DNA of 48,608 nucleotides from Bacillota bacterium (lineage in GTDB: Bacteria; Bacillota; Bacilli; Desulfuribacillales; Desulfuribacillaceae): NCBI GenBank assembly GCA_023388635.1, contig JAEWFW010000021.1:1-48608 (forward strand), read 5' to 3'. Below, in pieces: positions 16,657 through 26,208 of the stretch (positions are counted from its first letter, which is position 1; every line of letters begins with the position of its first letter). Both the position numbers and the translations under genes were made by a program. Under the pieces are notes generated by a model. The model worked only from the letters and a program-made list of their open reading frames with translations. It did no database searches and was not told the origin of the DNA.

Positions 16657-17775
16657 TCACATGATCGTCGGCTCTTTCAGCAGATCTCCAACGATCTGTG
16701 CACAGGTCTGCGCCGCCCCTCTCGTAAGCAACTGCTGCATATTGGAAGATACTGTCTGTAAATAATCCGTATCACTGAGCAAATCAATCACGCTTTCCAT
16801 GCCTTCTTCATACAATCTTTCAATATAAATGCCCGCTTGTTTTTCCAGCAGAAATTTTACGTTGTCTTCTTCCTGCCCCGGTATTGGATTTGTCAAAACC
16901 ATCGGCACCTGCTTTGCTATACATTCAGCAATCGTGACTCCTCCCGGCTTTGTCACAACAAGATCCGCCTGATCCAATAGCTCATCCATATGATTGACAA
17001 ACCCTAATACGTGCAAATTCTCATAGTCATCCGTCATATGCTGTAACTGCTCATATAGTTTGCGATTCTTACCACAGACAATCATAATTTTCGTTTGCTG
17101 TAAACGCTTCGCCAGTGTCGCCACCATCTGATAATCGATATTCAGCCCCATTCCCCCACCTAAGACAAGCAATGTCTGCTGCCCTTGGGGTTTTCGAGAT
17201 TTAGGACGGTCAAACTTTGGATCAATCGGCATACCGGTAACAATAATTTTATTCTCGGCAACTCCCATGGCGACGAACTGCCGCTTAATCGCCGCATCTG
17301 CCACAAAATACAGATCAGTTCTGTCTGCAATCCATAAGCGATGTGCCGAATAATCGGTGACGATTGTAATCATCGTGACCTCAGACCTATTTCTAAAAGC
17401 TATACCCGCCAACTCCTGGGCAAATGGATGTGTGCATATGACAATCTTTGGATCATAGGAATAAAATACGCGGGCAAGCTGTTTTCTATGAAATTGTTCT
17501 GTGAACAAGTCTACAATATATCTACTTCTTGTGCTAACCTCTAACCCGTTCGTTCCATAGTATATCGTGCCCCAAATTTTCGGAAAGTGCCGGAGTGTGA
17601 AAAAATACGCGTACTTAGCACAGGTGAGCATCACCGGAAACACTTGCGACGTCGGATTGTATTGTCTAATGATTGCATCAGGAACATGCCGCTTTAAAGA
17701 CTGTTCCATCACATTGGCTACACTTTTATGACCGATTCCAAAATCCTCTGAAAGTATAATAATGCCCTGTGACAT
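16657..17775 (-). CDS. MGDG synthase / UgtP-family glycosyltransferase
   Basis: About 372 residues. The N-terminal half matches the MGDG_synth domain: ILSEDFGIGHKSVANVMEQS and CTHPFAQELAG. The C-terminal half is a GT28-type nucleotide-sugar site: VTKPGGVTIAECIAKQVPMV and PIPGQEEDN. Members transfer Glc or Gal from a UDP-sugar to diacylglycerol at the inner face of the membrane. The lipid acceptor here is inferred. The ATG at 17775 lies 12 nt after AGGAGG. An upstream in-frame GTG at 17787 directly abuts the Shine-Dalgarno and is unlikely. Confidence 0.85.
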   Translation of the reverse strand: MSQGIIILSEDFGIGHKSVANVMEQSLKRHVPDAIIRQYNPTSQVFPVMLTCAKYAYFFTLRHFPKIWGTIYYGTNGLEVSTRSRYIVDLFTEQFHRKQLARVFYSYDPKIVICTHPFAQELAGIAFRNRSEVTMITIVTDYSAHRLWIADRTDLYFVADAAIKRQFVAMGVAENKIIVTGMPIDPKFDRPKSRKPQGQQTLLVLGGGMGLNIDYQMVATLAKRLQQTKIMIVCGKNRKLYEQLQHMTDDYENLHVLGFVNHMDELLDQADLVVTKPGGVTIAECIAKQVPMVLTNPIPGQEEDNVKFLLEKQAGIYIERLYEEGMESVIDLLSDTDYLQTVSSNMQQLLTRGAAQTCAQIVGDLLKEPTIM

Positions 17776-17908
17776 AATTAAACCCACCCTCCTGATTGAC
17801 CTAGCTTATACTGCCATTTTATATACATTTTATTTAGTAAATCTTAAAATTCTATATATTTTTGATTAATATTCTCCCAATAAACAAAATTCTTAGTGAT
17901 ACAAAAAT

Positions 17909-17928
17909 AAGCGCCCTACTCGGCGCTT
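17909..17928 (-). terminator. Terminator overlapping the stop codon of the zinc-ribbon gene
   Basis: AAGCGCC (17909-17915) and GGCGCTT (17922-17928) form a 7-bp GC-rich stem. The loop contains the stop codon of the minus-strand gene. On that strand ATTTTTGT follows. Confidence 0.75.
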
Positions 17929-18125
17929 ACATCGTGCTTCTTCTTTTGACAAAAATCGCATACATATTCGCCTTCCGCAGCATTCTTTTTAAAGCGAAAG
18001 CTATGCATAATTCTCCCGCAATCAGGACATTTTGTATGTGTGGATACGAGAGCGACGACAAGATAGAAATAAAAGAAAAAAAACGCTGATATTGCAAAGG
18101 CAATCACAAATCTCGTAATATCCAT
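17916..18125 (-). CDS. Small membrane protein with C-terminal zinc ribbon
   Basis: 69 residues from the ATG at 18125, eight bases after GGGAGGGG. One membrane segment (about residues 5-28, rich in Phe and Tyr) precedes CPDCGRIMHSF and YVCDFCQKKK, a C-x2-C / C-x2-C zinc ribbon facing one side of the membrane. I do not recognise a named family. It follows the Nif3 gene on the same strand by 56 bp. Confidence 0.65.
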   Translation of the reverse strand: MDITRFVIAFAISAFFFFYFYLVVALVSTHTKCPDCGRIMHSFRFKKNAAEGEYVCDFCQKKKHDVSAE

Positions 18126-18181
18126 AAAAATATCCCCTCCCTCATTTATCCTATGAGTGGGAAGGGACATTTAGTACACCT

Positions 18182-19282
18182 CTATATATACGCAAACGGA
18201 TCCGTATGGATGGAGGAACTTACGACCTCCACCTGCTTACCCTGTTCAGCCAACAACCGCTGCAACTGCTTGCTCACTTGCTCGACAACGAGATGCTCCG
18301 TCTGATAATGTCCCGCATTGATCACAAACAATCCATGCTCTGCCGCCCATTGCGCGTCATGATATGTGATATCTCCTGAAATAAACACATCTGCTTGATT
18401 CGCCAAGGCATGGGACATAAACCTTCCGCCGCTGCCGCCACAGACTGCCACTGTTTTAATAGATTGACCGGTTTTCCCGGCAATTTGCAGAACATCAGCA
18501 GAAACGACTGCTTTAACACGGCTGATAAATTCTTCGTAGGCTACAGGCTCTTGGTATTCACCGACCCTGCCTAAGCCGAATTCCGCCGCAGCTCGATCCA
18601 TCGGATAAATATCATAGGCGACTTCTTCGTATGGATGATGTGCCAACATCGCCTGAATCACCCGCTGCATATTACTTGCATCAACTACTGTCTCCAGACG
18701 GATTTCATCCACGTGCTCCAGTGTACCTGCCTCTCCTATATAAGGATTACTGGCTTCCCCCGGAAGGAATGTCCCTGTACCTTGCACATTAAATGTACAG
18801 TGGCTGTAATTGCCAATCGCACCGGCGCCAGCATCGCCCATTGCCTGTAATACTTGTTGATGATGAGTGACCGGAACGTAGACTACGATTTTTTTCAACA
18901 TATCTGTTTTTGTCGGATATAAAATTCGGATATTCTGCAATTGCAGAGCGTCAGCCAAAGCATCGTTCACGCCGCCAAAGACGATATCGAGATTGGTATG
19001 GGCAGCGTACACCGATATATCGTGCAGCAGCAATTTTTTCACCATTTTTCCGTTCGCTTCATCGGTCGAAATTCTCGAAAGCGGTTTATACAGAGGAGCA
19101 TGGTGACAGAAAATCATCTGCGCCCCTAACGCAATCGCTTCATCGGCGACGTCCTCATTCACATCCAATGTGACGAGAATTTTGTCCACAGTTTGGTTCC
19201 ACGAACCGATTTGCAGTCCAATCGCATCATTCGGCATTGCCAAATGCGGGGGTGCAATCGTCTCAAATATCTTTTTAAGCAT
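18182..19282 (-). CDS. Nif3-like dinuclear metal-centre protein (YqfO type)
   Basis: About 366 residues. Metal-ligand segments are FCHHAPLYKPL, AAHTNLD, GDITYHDA and NAGHYQTE. Between the two Nif3 halves is the extra YqfO/CutA-like ferredoxin-fold insert (about residues 130-230, KIVVYVPVTHHQQVLQAM to EVAYDIYPMD). The hexameric family is widespread; some members have GTP cyclohydrolase-like activity, but the role is not settled. I start at the internal ATG (19282). The upstream ATG (19294) sits immediately behind the only purine run. The start overlaps the end of trmK, as in many Firmicutes. Confidence 0.9.
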   Translation of the reverse strand: MLKKIFETIAPPHLAMPNDAIGLQIGSWNQTVDKILVTLDVNEDVADEAIALGAQMIFCHHAPLYKPLSRISTDEANGKMVKKLLLHDISVYAAHTNLDIVFGGVNDALADALQLQNIRILYPTKTDMLKKIVVYVPVTHHQQVLQAMGDAGAGAIGNYSHCTFNVQGTGTFLPGEASNPYIGEAGTLEHVDEIRLETVVDASNMQRVIQAMLAHHPYEEVAYDIYPMDRAAAEFGLGRVGEYQEPVAYEEFISRVKAVVSADVLQIAGKTGQSIKTVAVCGGSGGRFMSHALANQADVFISGDITYHDAQWAAEHGLFVINAGHYQTEHLVVEQVSKQLQRLLAEQGKQVEVVSSSIHTDPFAYI

Positions 19283-19973
19283 GCGACAGCACATCCTTTA
19301 TTCGCTGTATTTCAACTAAAAGTTGACTCTTCTTCCCTTCCGCCGAATCAGAAATACTGTTTGTCACAATATTTTGAAAAATCCTTTGCTTTTTCTGCAA
19401 TTCGCCGTCCCATTTTTCCATAAATGCCTGATTTTTTTCCCGTAGCAGAAATGGTCCAAATTGTAACTCGATCGATGTCAGTGCATCAAGCGGCTGCCCA
19501 TAATCTGCGACAATAATCTCATAAATAATATCTTGCTCCTTGAGGATTTTTTCCGCAACAATTCTGTAATTGTGTCGGTGCAGCCATTCACGCAAATACG
19601 CTTCACTGCCCATCGGTTGTAAAATCAAGCGCTTGACACCTTGGAGCTTATCAAGCCCCGCCTGTAAGATATCTACCATCAAACTTCCGCCCATGCCGGC
19701 GATCGTCACCGTCGTAACTTCTCCTCGGGCGACTACATCCAGACCATCACCCAAACGTACGTCGATCAAATGCGACAAGCGATGCTGCTCAATATGTGCC
19801 TTTGCCCGCAAATACGGACCTTGGTTTACTTCACCCGCAATGACTTTCTGTACCAAGTCATTTGTAACTGCATACAACGGTAAGTAAGCATGGTCTGTAC
19901 CGATATCGGCGAGAGTCGCTCCTTGTTGTATATATTCTGCCATTGTCTTTAATCTCATAGAAATGCCCTGCAC
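19275..19973 (-). CDS. trmK: tRNA (adenine(22)-N1)-methyltransferase TrmK
   Basis: 232 residues. The SAM-binding motif LADIGTDHAYLPLYAV is near the N-terminus, followed by GLDVVARGEVTTVTIAGMGG and RLILQPMGSEAYLREWL, diagnostic of the TrmK (YqfN) family. It methylates N1 of A22 in tRNA using S-adenosylmethionine. GTG start six bases after GGAGGT. It sits in the conserved rpoD-trmK-nif3 neighbourhood and is translationally coupled to genes on both sides. Confidence 0.93.
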   Translation of the reverse strand: MQGISMRLKTMAEYIQQGATLADIGTDHAYLPLYAVTNDLVQKVIAGEVNQGPYLRAKAHIEQHRLSHLIDVRLGDGLDVVARGEVTTVTIAGMGGSLMVDILQAGLDKLQGVKRLILQPMGSEAYLREWLHRHNYRIVAEKILKEQDIIYEIIVADYGQPLDALTSIELQFGPFLLREKNQAFMEKWDGELQKKQRIFQNIVTNSISDSAEGKKSQLLVEIQRIKDVLSHA

Positions 19974-19974
19974 G

Positions 19975-20847
19975 TCAAACCTCCATCTGCTTTTGTTCTG
20001 TATGTTGTTTTATGTAATTCATACCAAAAATAAATCCCGCAATGACAATCAATAATTTAATCGGTATTACGTACTGAAATGATTCCGATGATACATTTTG
20101 CAAAAAGTAAGCGACTTCCGGCATAAACAAGTAGACGACACCTGTGAGTAAAAAAATCAAACCATATTGCCGGCGCTCGGGCTTCAAATTACAGCCCAGC
20201 GAAAACCATAACGCAATCAGAAACAGCGGCACCCAATACACCTGGTAGTGAAAAACCGTTTGACCGTCGATATACGAAGAAACGACTTTATAATAAAGCA
20301 CGCTAAACCCCGCAAGCCCTGCCATAAAAACTAACTTATGCTTCATCCATAATGCCGTCACAATCCATACCAAAAACACTCCGGCAAACCCACCTAAAAG
20401 AATATCGGTGTATCCCACCAAATTGGTTACATTGGTCGCGTGGATAAACGTAATTGCCAGCATAATCGATGCTATGGAATGCAACAGTGATAGGACGATC
20501 GGCTGGTTTCCGCGATACTTATATACAATTGTCGCTATATATGCCAAAAAAACGATGCCTGACAGAGCGGCAACTTGCACAGCTCCACTCAGCGAACTGT
20601 AATTCGCAGCAAATAATGCGAGACAGACCATTGCCAGCATGACAAATACGATCACTGCCGTCCGTTTTACCCGTTTCATTATACTTGTCTTGGGCTTGGT
20701 CTCGACTTCCACCGGTTCCGGTATACCCGATCTTTCCCCTTCCGAATACAAATTCAACAGAAAATCGCAATATTCAGACGGTAATAACCTGCCTTCACGC
20801 CACTTATTGATTTCATTGACAATAATTTGCTTTTCTTCATCCTTCAC
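19975..20847 (-). CDS. Multi-pass membrane protein of unknown function
   Basis: About 290 residues. The cytoplasmic N-terminus (INKWREGRLLPSEYCDFLLN) is similar to a short conserved element of Firmicute membrane proteins lacking a known role. About nine or ten hydrophobic segments follow from near residue 60 to the end. The GTG at 20847 has a strong GAGGAGGGG six bases upstream; an ATG at 20898 has no ribosome-binding site and would lie close to the rpoD terminator. The stop codon overlaps the ribosome-binding region of trmK, so the two are coupled. Confidence 0.65.
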   Translation of the reverse strand: MKDEEKQIIVNEINKWREGRLLPSEYCDFLLNLYSEGERSGIPEPVEVETKPKTSIMKRVKRTAVIVFVMLAMVCLALFAANYSSLSGAVQVAALSGIVFLAYIATIVYKYRGNQPIVLSLLHSIASIMLAITFIHATNVTNLVGYTDILLGGFAGVFLVWIVTALWMKHKLVFMAGLAGFSVLYYKVVSSYIDGQTVFHYQVYWVPLFLIALWFSLGCNLKPERRQYGLIFLLTGVVYLFMPEVAYFLQNVSSESFQYVIPIKLLIVIAGFIFGMNYIKQHTEQKQMEV

Positions 20848-20906
20848 AGTTTTCCCCTCCTCTCCCTGATTATCGGCAACAAACTCCAATCTTTCCATAC
20901 AGAAAA

Positions 20907-20923
20907 AGCACTCGCATTGAGTG
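20907..20923 (-). terminator. Intrinsic terminator of the dgt-yaiI-dnaG-rpoD transcript
   Basis: GCACTC (20907-20912) and GAGTGC (20918-20923) with a 5-nt loop, followed on the minus strand by TTTTTC (20901-20906). It separates rpoD from the downstream membrane-protein/trmK/nif3 genes. Confidence 0.75.
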
Positions 20924-20936
20924 CCTATAAATGTGC

Positions 20937-22031
20937 CTATTCTAGAAAATCCTTCAATCGCTTACTGCGGCTTGGATGACGTAATTTTCTCAAAGCTTTT
21001 GCCTCTATTTGACGTATGCGCTCACGAGTGACACCGAAAACTTTGCCGACTTCCTCTAGTGTTCTCGTACGCCCGTCATCGAGACCGAAACGAAGGCGCA
21101 AAACATTTTCTTCACGCTCCGTCAATGTATCAAGCACATCTTCCAACTGCTCCTTTAATAATTCGTACGCAGCCGCATCGGAAGGCGCCAGTGCATCCTG
21201 ATCCTCGATAAAATCTCCCAAATGAGAGTCATCTTCTTCCCCAATCGGAGTTTCCAAAGATACCGGTTCCTGAGCAATTTTCATAATTTCGCGAACTTTG
21301 TCAGGGCTCAAATCCATCTCAACGGCGATTTCTTCGGGTGTCGGTTCTCTACCTAAATCCTGCAGAAGTTGTCGTGACACGCGAATTAATTTATTGATCG
21401 TTTCCACCATATGCACAGGAATACGAATCGTTCTCGCTTGATCGGCAATCGCCCTGGTAATCGCTTGACGAATCCACCACGTCGCATACGTACTGAATTT
21501 AAAGCCTTTCTTGTAATCGAACTTCTCAACCGCTTTAATTAAGCCCATATTTCCTTCTTGGATCAAATCAAGGAACAGCATCCCTCTACCGACATAGCGT
21601 TTCGCAATACTGACGACAAGGCGCAAATTGGCTTCCGCAAGCCGCTTCTTCACCTCTTCATCACCAAGTGAGATCCGTTTAGCAAGCTCAATTTCTTCCT
21701 GAGCAGACAAAAGAGGTACTCGTCCAATCTCTTTTAAATACATGCGAACAGGATCATTAATCTTGATACCAGGAGGTATGGAAATATCCTCTTCAATAAT
21801 ATATTCATCGCCGGATTCAATATCTTCGACATCTTCATTCGTAATATCGATTCCCTGTTCATTCAAATAATCAAAAAATTCGTCAACCTGATCAGAATCT
21901 TGATCGTAATTGGACAACCGATCAAGAATTTCTTTATATGTTAATATGCCACGTTTTTTGCCTTCTTCGAGCAGCTTCTGTTTAGCTTCTTCCAGAGTTG
22001 TTTCGTTATTTGTAACTTCTTCTTTTGCCAC
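20937..22031 (-). CDS. rpoD: Primary sigma factor SigA (RpoD)
   Basis: 364 residues. Region 1.1 is at the N-terminus (TYKEILDRLSNYD). Region 1.2 starts at DPVRMYLKEIGRVPLLS. Region 2 contains the core-binding and -10 recognition segments (DLIQEGNMGLIKAVEKFDY and FSTYATWWIRQAITRAIADQ). Region 4.2 has the -35-binding helix (EEVGKVFGVTRERIRQIEAK). It is the housekeeping sigma factor. GTG start behind GGGGGG. It lies 25 nt downstream of dnaG, an ancient macromolecular-synthesis arrangement. Confidence 0.98.
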   Translation of the reverse strand: MAKEEVTNNETTLEEAKQKLLEEGKKRGILTYKEILDRLSNYDQDSDQVDEFFDYLNEQGIDITNEDVEDIESGDEYIIEEDISIPPGIKINDPVRMYLKEIGRVPLLSAQEEIELAKRISLGDEEVKKRLAEANLRLVVSIAKRYVGRGMLFLDLIQEGNMGLIKAVEKFDYKKGFKFSTYATWWIRQAITRAIADQARTIRIPVHMVETINKLIRVSRQLLQDLGREPTPEEIAVEMDLSPDKVREIMKIAQEPVSLETPIGEEDDSHLGDFIEDQDALAPSDAAAYELLKEQLEDVLDTLTEREENVLRLRFGLDDGRTRTLEEVGKVFGVTRERIRQIEAKALRKLRHPSRSKRLKDFLE

Positions 22032-22056
22032 GCTGATATCCCCCCTTCCTGGAGCA

Positions 22057-23886
22057 TTACCTCATTAATAATTTTATCTTTTTTTGAGTTTCTTGTATCT
22101 TTGTTAATAATTCGACAATCATATCCTGTTTTCCTGTTTTTGTGGCAATTTCTAATTGCGTTTGTAATTTTTTTATTTCTGCTTCCAGCAATCTGCGTTC
22201 GACAATCTGTAGACAAGCCTCTATACTACTATCGTCAGAAACATCATAATCCTCAAATTGAAATTGCATACTTGTCAAAACATTAACAACTTCGGGCTGA
22301 TCATGGAATTCATCTAATAATTTTGGAATGGATGGAACAGCACCCGCCTCCAAATAACTGTAAATTTTCGAGGCTAGTAATGAATGCTCTAACAAGTGAA
22401 AATTGGCGCGTATTCGCTCAGCCAGCAATTTACCCTTGTCTACATCATGCAACATGATCCATAATATCTCCCGTTCTGCTTTCTGGTACGCGGGAACGAC
22501 GGAATTCATATGGTTATGACTATGTTTTCCATAATTTATACGATTATTCCCTTTTTTATCCGGTTTCTTTACTATATTTGCATTTTTTTGTTTTATTCGA
22601 CTTTTTCCCAGTTCCTCACGTAAAGAATCAAACGATAAATTAACCTCTTTGCTGAGCTCCTGCAACAAATATTCCCTTTTCGGTGCTTGCTGAACCGCCG
22701 CAATCAAATCGACAACCTCTAATGCATATTTTACTTTCTCTTCTCCGCTGTCAAAAGAATACTTTTCTCTTAGCATCTTCATCTGATGTTGTATTCTCGA
22801 CATAGCGCTTTGGAGTAACTGCTGAAATTCTTCGATTGGTCTGCTTTTAAAGAAATCATCCGGGTCCATTTTATCCGGCAGTCCCGCAATCGACACTTCC
22901 AAATTGGCATTTTCCAGAATTTCCGCACCACGTACAGATGCCATCATTCCGGCGTTATCACCATCATAGACGAGAATTGCACGCTCTACGTTTCGCCGCA
23001 TAATTTTTGCCTGTTCTTCCGTCAAAGCAGTCCCCAATGTCGCAACCGCATTCGTAATTCCTCTCTGATGCGCGGAAATGACATCGACATAGCCTTCGAA
23101 TACCAGTACTTCTCCTTGCATTCGCATCGGTCCCCTTGCCCGATGGAGATTATAGATCGTCCTGCTTTTATTAAACAACGGTGTATCACTCGTGTTTAAA
23201 TATTTTGGTTCTTCTCGTCCCATACTTCTGCCGCCGAAAGCAATCACCTTTCCTTGGCTGTCCCATATGGGAAACATCACTCGATTACGGAAACGGTCAT
23301 AATATTGGTTAGAACGATTATTCGATAGGAGTCCGCCAGCCAGCAATTCCTCCTTTGCAAAGCCACGCTTACTCAAGAATCCCAGTAACGTCTCTCTGGT
23401 GTTGGGAGCAAAACCAATCTGAAACTCTTCCAGCGTCGCTTGCGAAAAACCCCGATTCTCCAAATACGCCTTTGCCTGAACGCCAAATTCCGAATTCATC
23501 AGAATATGATGATAAAATTTACTGGCAAGTTCATGTGCTTCCATAATCCGTGCACGTATCTGTACATGCTCCGTATTCTCTTCTTGAACAACTAAATTAA
23601 TTCCTGCTTCATCAGCTAATTTTTTTACTGTCTCGATAAAATTCCAACCTTCTATATTCATTAAGAAGCTATATGTATTGCCACCGGCGCCACAGCCAAA
23701 ACAATGATAAATCTGTTTGTCCGGTGACACGGCAAATGACGGTGTCTTTTCAGAATGAAAAGGACACAAACCGAAGTACGTGCGTCCTTTTTTCTTTAAT
23801 TCTATATATCGACTGATAATATCGACAATATCAAACCGGTTTCTGATATCGTCGATCATTTCCTCCGGTATGCGTTCCCTGGTCAA
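22057..23886 (-). CDS. dnaG: DNA primase DnaG
   Basis: 609 residues. The CHC2 zinc finger uses Cys41, His44, Cys62 and Cys65 (LCPFHSEKTPSF, YHCFGCGAGG). The RNA-polymerase/TOPRIM core has VLVFEGYVDVISAHQRG and LVYDGDNAGMMA. The C-terminal helicase-binding region is about residues 440-609. It synthesises RNA primers at the replication fork. TTG start eight bases after GAGGTG. Confidence 0.97.
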   Translation of the reverse strand: MTRERIPEEMIDDIRNRFDIVDIISRYIELKKKGRTYFGLCPFHSEKTPSFAVSPDKQIYHCFGCGAGGNTYSFLMNIEGWNFIETVKKLADEAGINLVVQEENTEHVQIRARIMEAHELASKFYHHILMNSEFGVQAKAYLENRGFSQATLEEFQIGFAPNTRETLLGFLSKRGFAKEELLAGGLLSNNRSNQYYDRFRNRVMFPIWDSQGKVIAFGGRSMGREEPKYLNTSDTPLFNKSRTIYNLHRARGPMRMQGEVLVFEGYVDVISAHQRGITNAVATLGTALTEEQAKIMRRNVERAILVYDGDNAGMMASVRGAEILENANLEVSIAGLPDKMDPDDFFKSRPIEEFQQLLQSAMSRIQHQMKMLREKYSFDSGEEKVKYALEVVDLIAAVQQAPKREYLLQELSKEVNLSFDSLREELGKSRIKQKNANIVKKPDKKGNNRINYGKHSHNHMNSVVPAYQKAEREILWIMLHDVDKGKLLAERIRANFHLLEHSLLASKIYSYLEAGAVPSIPKLLDEFHDQPEVVNVLTSMQFQFEDYDVSDDSSIEACLQIVERRLLEAEIKKLQTQLEIATKTGKQDMIVELLTKIQETQKKIKLLMR

Positions 23887-23935
23887 TACAATTACACCTC
23901 TGCTTCTAGGGTATTATCTATTCGCCATTAAATAT

Positions 23936-24397
23936 TTAATATCCTTCTTTTTGCGAACAATTTATTAATTCGAGTAATTTTAATGAAAATAGCAGCCGAT
24001 CTTCCTCATGTAGAGACTTGCTTCCATTTAATTTGCAAAAAGTCCGAAATACTTTGGAATGGACATGTTTCCTAAATAACAAAAACTCAATATTATCCTG
24101 GTCAATCCGCCGACCGCGTGGCGTCATCACATACCCTTTTTTACCGAGCACCATCGAAGCAAGACCGTAATCATGTGTAATTACAATATCCCCGGCATTG
24201 ATCTGGTTGGCAATATACAATTCCAGTGCTTCTTTTCCCTGATCTGCCAAGACCCACTGATAATAAACCGCCCCTTCTTTTACTACGAAAAAATTTCTCG
24301 TCGAAGATACGAAATATGCCATCACTTTTTCTGCCTGTGCGATTTTCATAATCTCTTCTTTTACAGGACATGCATCGCTGTCTACAAATATCCTCAT
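23936..24397 (-). CDS. YaiI/YqxD-family (UPF0178, DUF188) protein
   Basis: 153 residues. MRIFVDSDACPVKEEI, GDIVITHDYGLASMVL and VMTPRGRRI are conserved motifs of the UPF0178 family, a PIN-like fold with clustered Asp residues. Nuclease activity is suspected, not shown. ATG start behind GGAGGAG. The position between dgt and dnaG is common in Firmicutes (Bacillus yqxD-dnaG-sigA). Confidence 0.9.
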   Translation of the reverse strand: MRIFVDSDACPVKEEIMKIAQAEKVMAYFVSSTRNFFVVKEGAVYYQWVLADQGKEALELYIANQINAGDIVITHDYGLASMVLGKKGYVMTPRGRRIDQDNIEFLLFRKHVHSKVFRTFCKLNGSKSLHEEDRLLFSLKLLELINCSQKEGY

Positions 24398-24417
24398 GCT
24401 CTATTCTCCTCCGCATG

Positions 24418-25413
24418 TTATATAATAAGCCAAGGCTCCGGTACGACAATTTTTTTATATAAAGATATAATATATCGGTCGGTCATGCCCGCTACAAAAT
24501 CGCATACATCACGCTCCAGCTCATCCGACACAATATCGGGATAATACTGTTTTCGGAAGCGTTCCTCATGACTGAGAAAATACTCGTACACCTGCTCGAC
24601 AATTCGCTGCGCCTTTTCTTCCTCTTTCTTTGCCTCAGATGCGACATATACCCATTCAAACATAAAGCTGCGTAATTCCTCCATCGCTTGGCGAAATGCC
24701 GCACTCATCGATATTAACGGTTGTCCTTCACTGTTGTCAATAATGTCATTAACCATTCGTCCAATTCGCTCAGAATGCGTATAACCCAGAACCTCAAGAC
24801 ATTCTTTCGGTAAGATCTCACCCCGTAAGATTTTCCCGCGAATCGCATCGTCAATATCGTGGTTAATATACGCAATCCGGTCAGACATGCGGACGACCTG
24901 CCCTTCCAACGTTTCTGGAATCTGAGCGCCCGTGTGCTTCAAAATGCCGTCACGAACTTCCCATGTTAAATTTAGCCCCTTACCGTTCTCTAACACATCG
25001 ACGACACGCAGACTTTGCTCATTATGACGAAATCCCCCGGGATAAATGCGGTTTAAAACCCGTTCGCCTGCATGCCCGAAAGGCGTATGACCCAGATCAT
25101 GTCCCAAAGCAATTGCCTCAGTCAAATCTTCATTTAAAGCCAACCCCCGCGCAATCGTACGAGCAATCTGCGAAACCTCCAACGTATGCGTCAGCCTCGT
25201 CCGGTAATGGTCACCTTCCGGTATAATGAATACTTGCGTCTTGTGCTTGAGTCTTCTAAACGCTTTAGAATGAACAATCCGATCCCGATCTCGTTGAAAA
25301 TCCGTCCGCAAATCACTTTTCGTCTCGACCCGCTGCCGACCTTTCGTCTCACGGCTCTTACAAGCGTATGCTGACAATATGAGATTTTCGATATCATGCC
25401 AATTTCTTTTCAT
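24418..25413 (-). CDS. dgt: dGTP triphosphohydrolase-like HD-domain protein
   Basis: 331 residues. The HD motif is complete: TRLTHTLEVSQIARTIAR supplies the first His and ALGHDLGHTPFGHAGE the His-Asp pair. RMSDRIAYINHDIDDAIRG gives the last Asp. The family cleaves dNTPs to deoxynucleoside and triphosphate, which limits dNTP pools. ATG start behind GGAAGGG. It is the first gene of the dgt-yaiI-dnaG-rpoD run, with 20 nt to yaiI. Confidence 0.93.
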   Translation of the reverse strand: MKRNWHDIENLILSAYACKSRETKGRQRVETKSDLRTDFQRDRDRIVHSKAFRRLKHKTQVFIIPEGDHYRTRLTHTLEVSQIARTIARGLALNEDLTEAIALGHDLGHTPFGHAGERVLNRIYPGGFRHNEQSLRVVDVLENGKGLNLTWEVRDGILKHTGAQIPETLEGQVVRMSDRIAYINHDIDDAIRGKILRGEILPKECLEVLGYTHSERIGRMVNDIIDNSEGQPLISMSAAFRQAMEELRSFMFEWVYVASEAKKEEEKAQRIVEQVYEYFLSHEERFRKQYYPDIVSDELERDVCDFVAGMTDRYIISLYKKIVVPEPWLII

Positions 25414-25536
25414 ACGACGTCCCTTCCTACAGTTAACTTTAGTTCATTATACTGTATCCCCGACACGAAGTACAAAAAATACACTCTCTAATTGCACGTC
25501 CGCTGATTGACATCTTAAAAAGAAACAGCACAAAGA

Positions 25537-25569
25537 GCGAATGCAATTTCTTTTCGAAACTGCATTCGC
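25537..25569 (-). terminator. Terminator of the molybdopterin reductase operon
   Basis: A 14-bp stem with one mismatch: GCGAATGCAATTTC (25537-25550) and GAAACTGCATTCGC (25556-25569), with a 5-nt loop. On the minus strand a T-rich tract follows. It lies just past the Fe-S subunit gene. Confidence 0.75.
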
Positions 25570-25591
25570 CCATATCCTATACAGAAACTAA

Positions 25592-26191
25592 TTACTTTCC
25601 GCCTTTAAAGACAACTTCCGGCACGCCTTTTTGAAGCAATTCTTCAAGCCCGATATATACTACACTCAGACCTAATCCTAATTCTTCTTGTAATCCTTGA
25701 CAATTATTTTCTTTCATCATTTTTGCGACTTCACTGTTCGGGTCGTTCAAATCACCAAAATATCTTGAATGGGAAATGCATGTGCTGACACATTCCGGTG
25801 CCAAACCTGCATTGACTCTCTGGATACAAAGGGTACATTTCCCGACCTTTTGATCTGCGCCCATATATCTGGCATCATACGGACACGCAGTCATACACAA
25901 ACCACAGCCGATGCACTTTTCTTTATCAACTACTACCATTCCGCCATCTACAGCATAGGTTGCCTCGACAGGACAAACAGGTACACAAGGTGCATCTGTA
26001 CAATGATTGCACAACTTTGGCAATTTTGCACGAGATACATTTGGATACTCGCCAACATCCCATTCCTCTACCCAAGTATTGAAACATGAAGCAGGTGTTG
26101 CATTTTCCATCTTACAGGCTATAGTGCAGGCATGGCAGCCAACGCATTTTCTCAAATCAATGACCATGCCATAACGTTTTGTATTCTCCAT
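25592..26191 (-). CDS. DMSO-reductase-family iron-sulfur electron-transfer subunit
   Basis: 199 residues. Four ferredoxin-type cysteine groups are visible: CVGCHACTIACK, CNHCTDAPCVPVCP, CIGCGLCMTACP and CTLCIQRVNAGLAPECVSTC. These give four [4Fe-4S] clusters, as in TtrB, ArrB, PhsB and DmsB. No signal peptide is visible, so it is presumably co-exported with the Tat-signal catalytic subunit. The ATG at 26191 follows AGAGGTG by six bases and is better than a GTG at 26200. It is the last gene of the reductase operon, after the chaperone. Confidence 0.92.
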   Translation of the reverse strand: MENTKRYGMVIDLRKCVGCHACTIACKMENATPASCFNTWVEEWDVGEYPNVSRAKLPKLCNHCTDAPCVPVCPVEATYAVDGGMVVVDKEKCIGCGLCMTACPYDARYMGADQKVGKCTLCIQRVNAGLAPECVSTCISHSRYFGDLNDPNSEVAKMMKENNCQGLQEELGLGLSVVYIGLEELLQKGVPEVVFKGGK

Positions 26192-26208
26192 TTGTCTCAC
26201 CTCTGTAT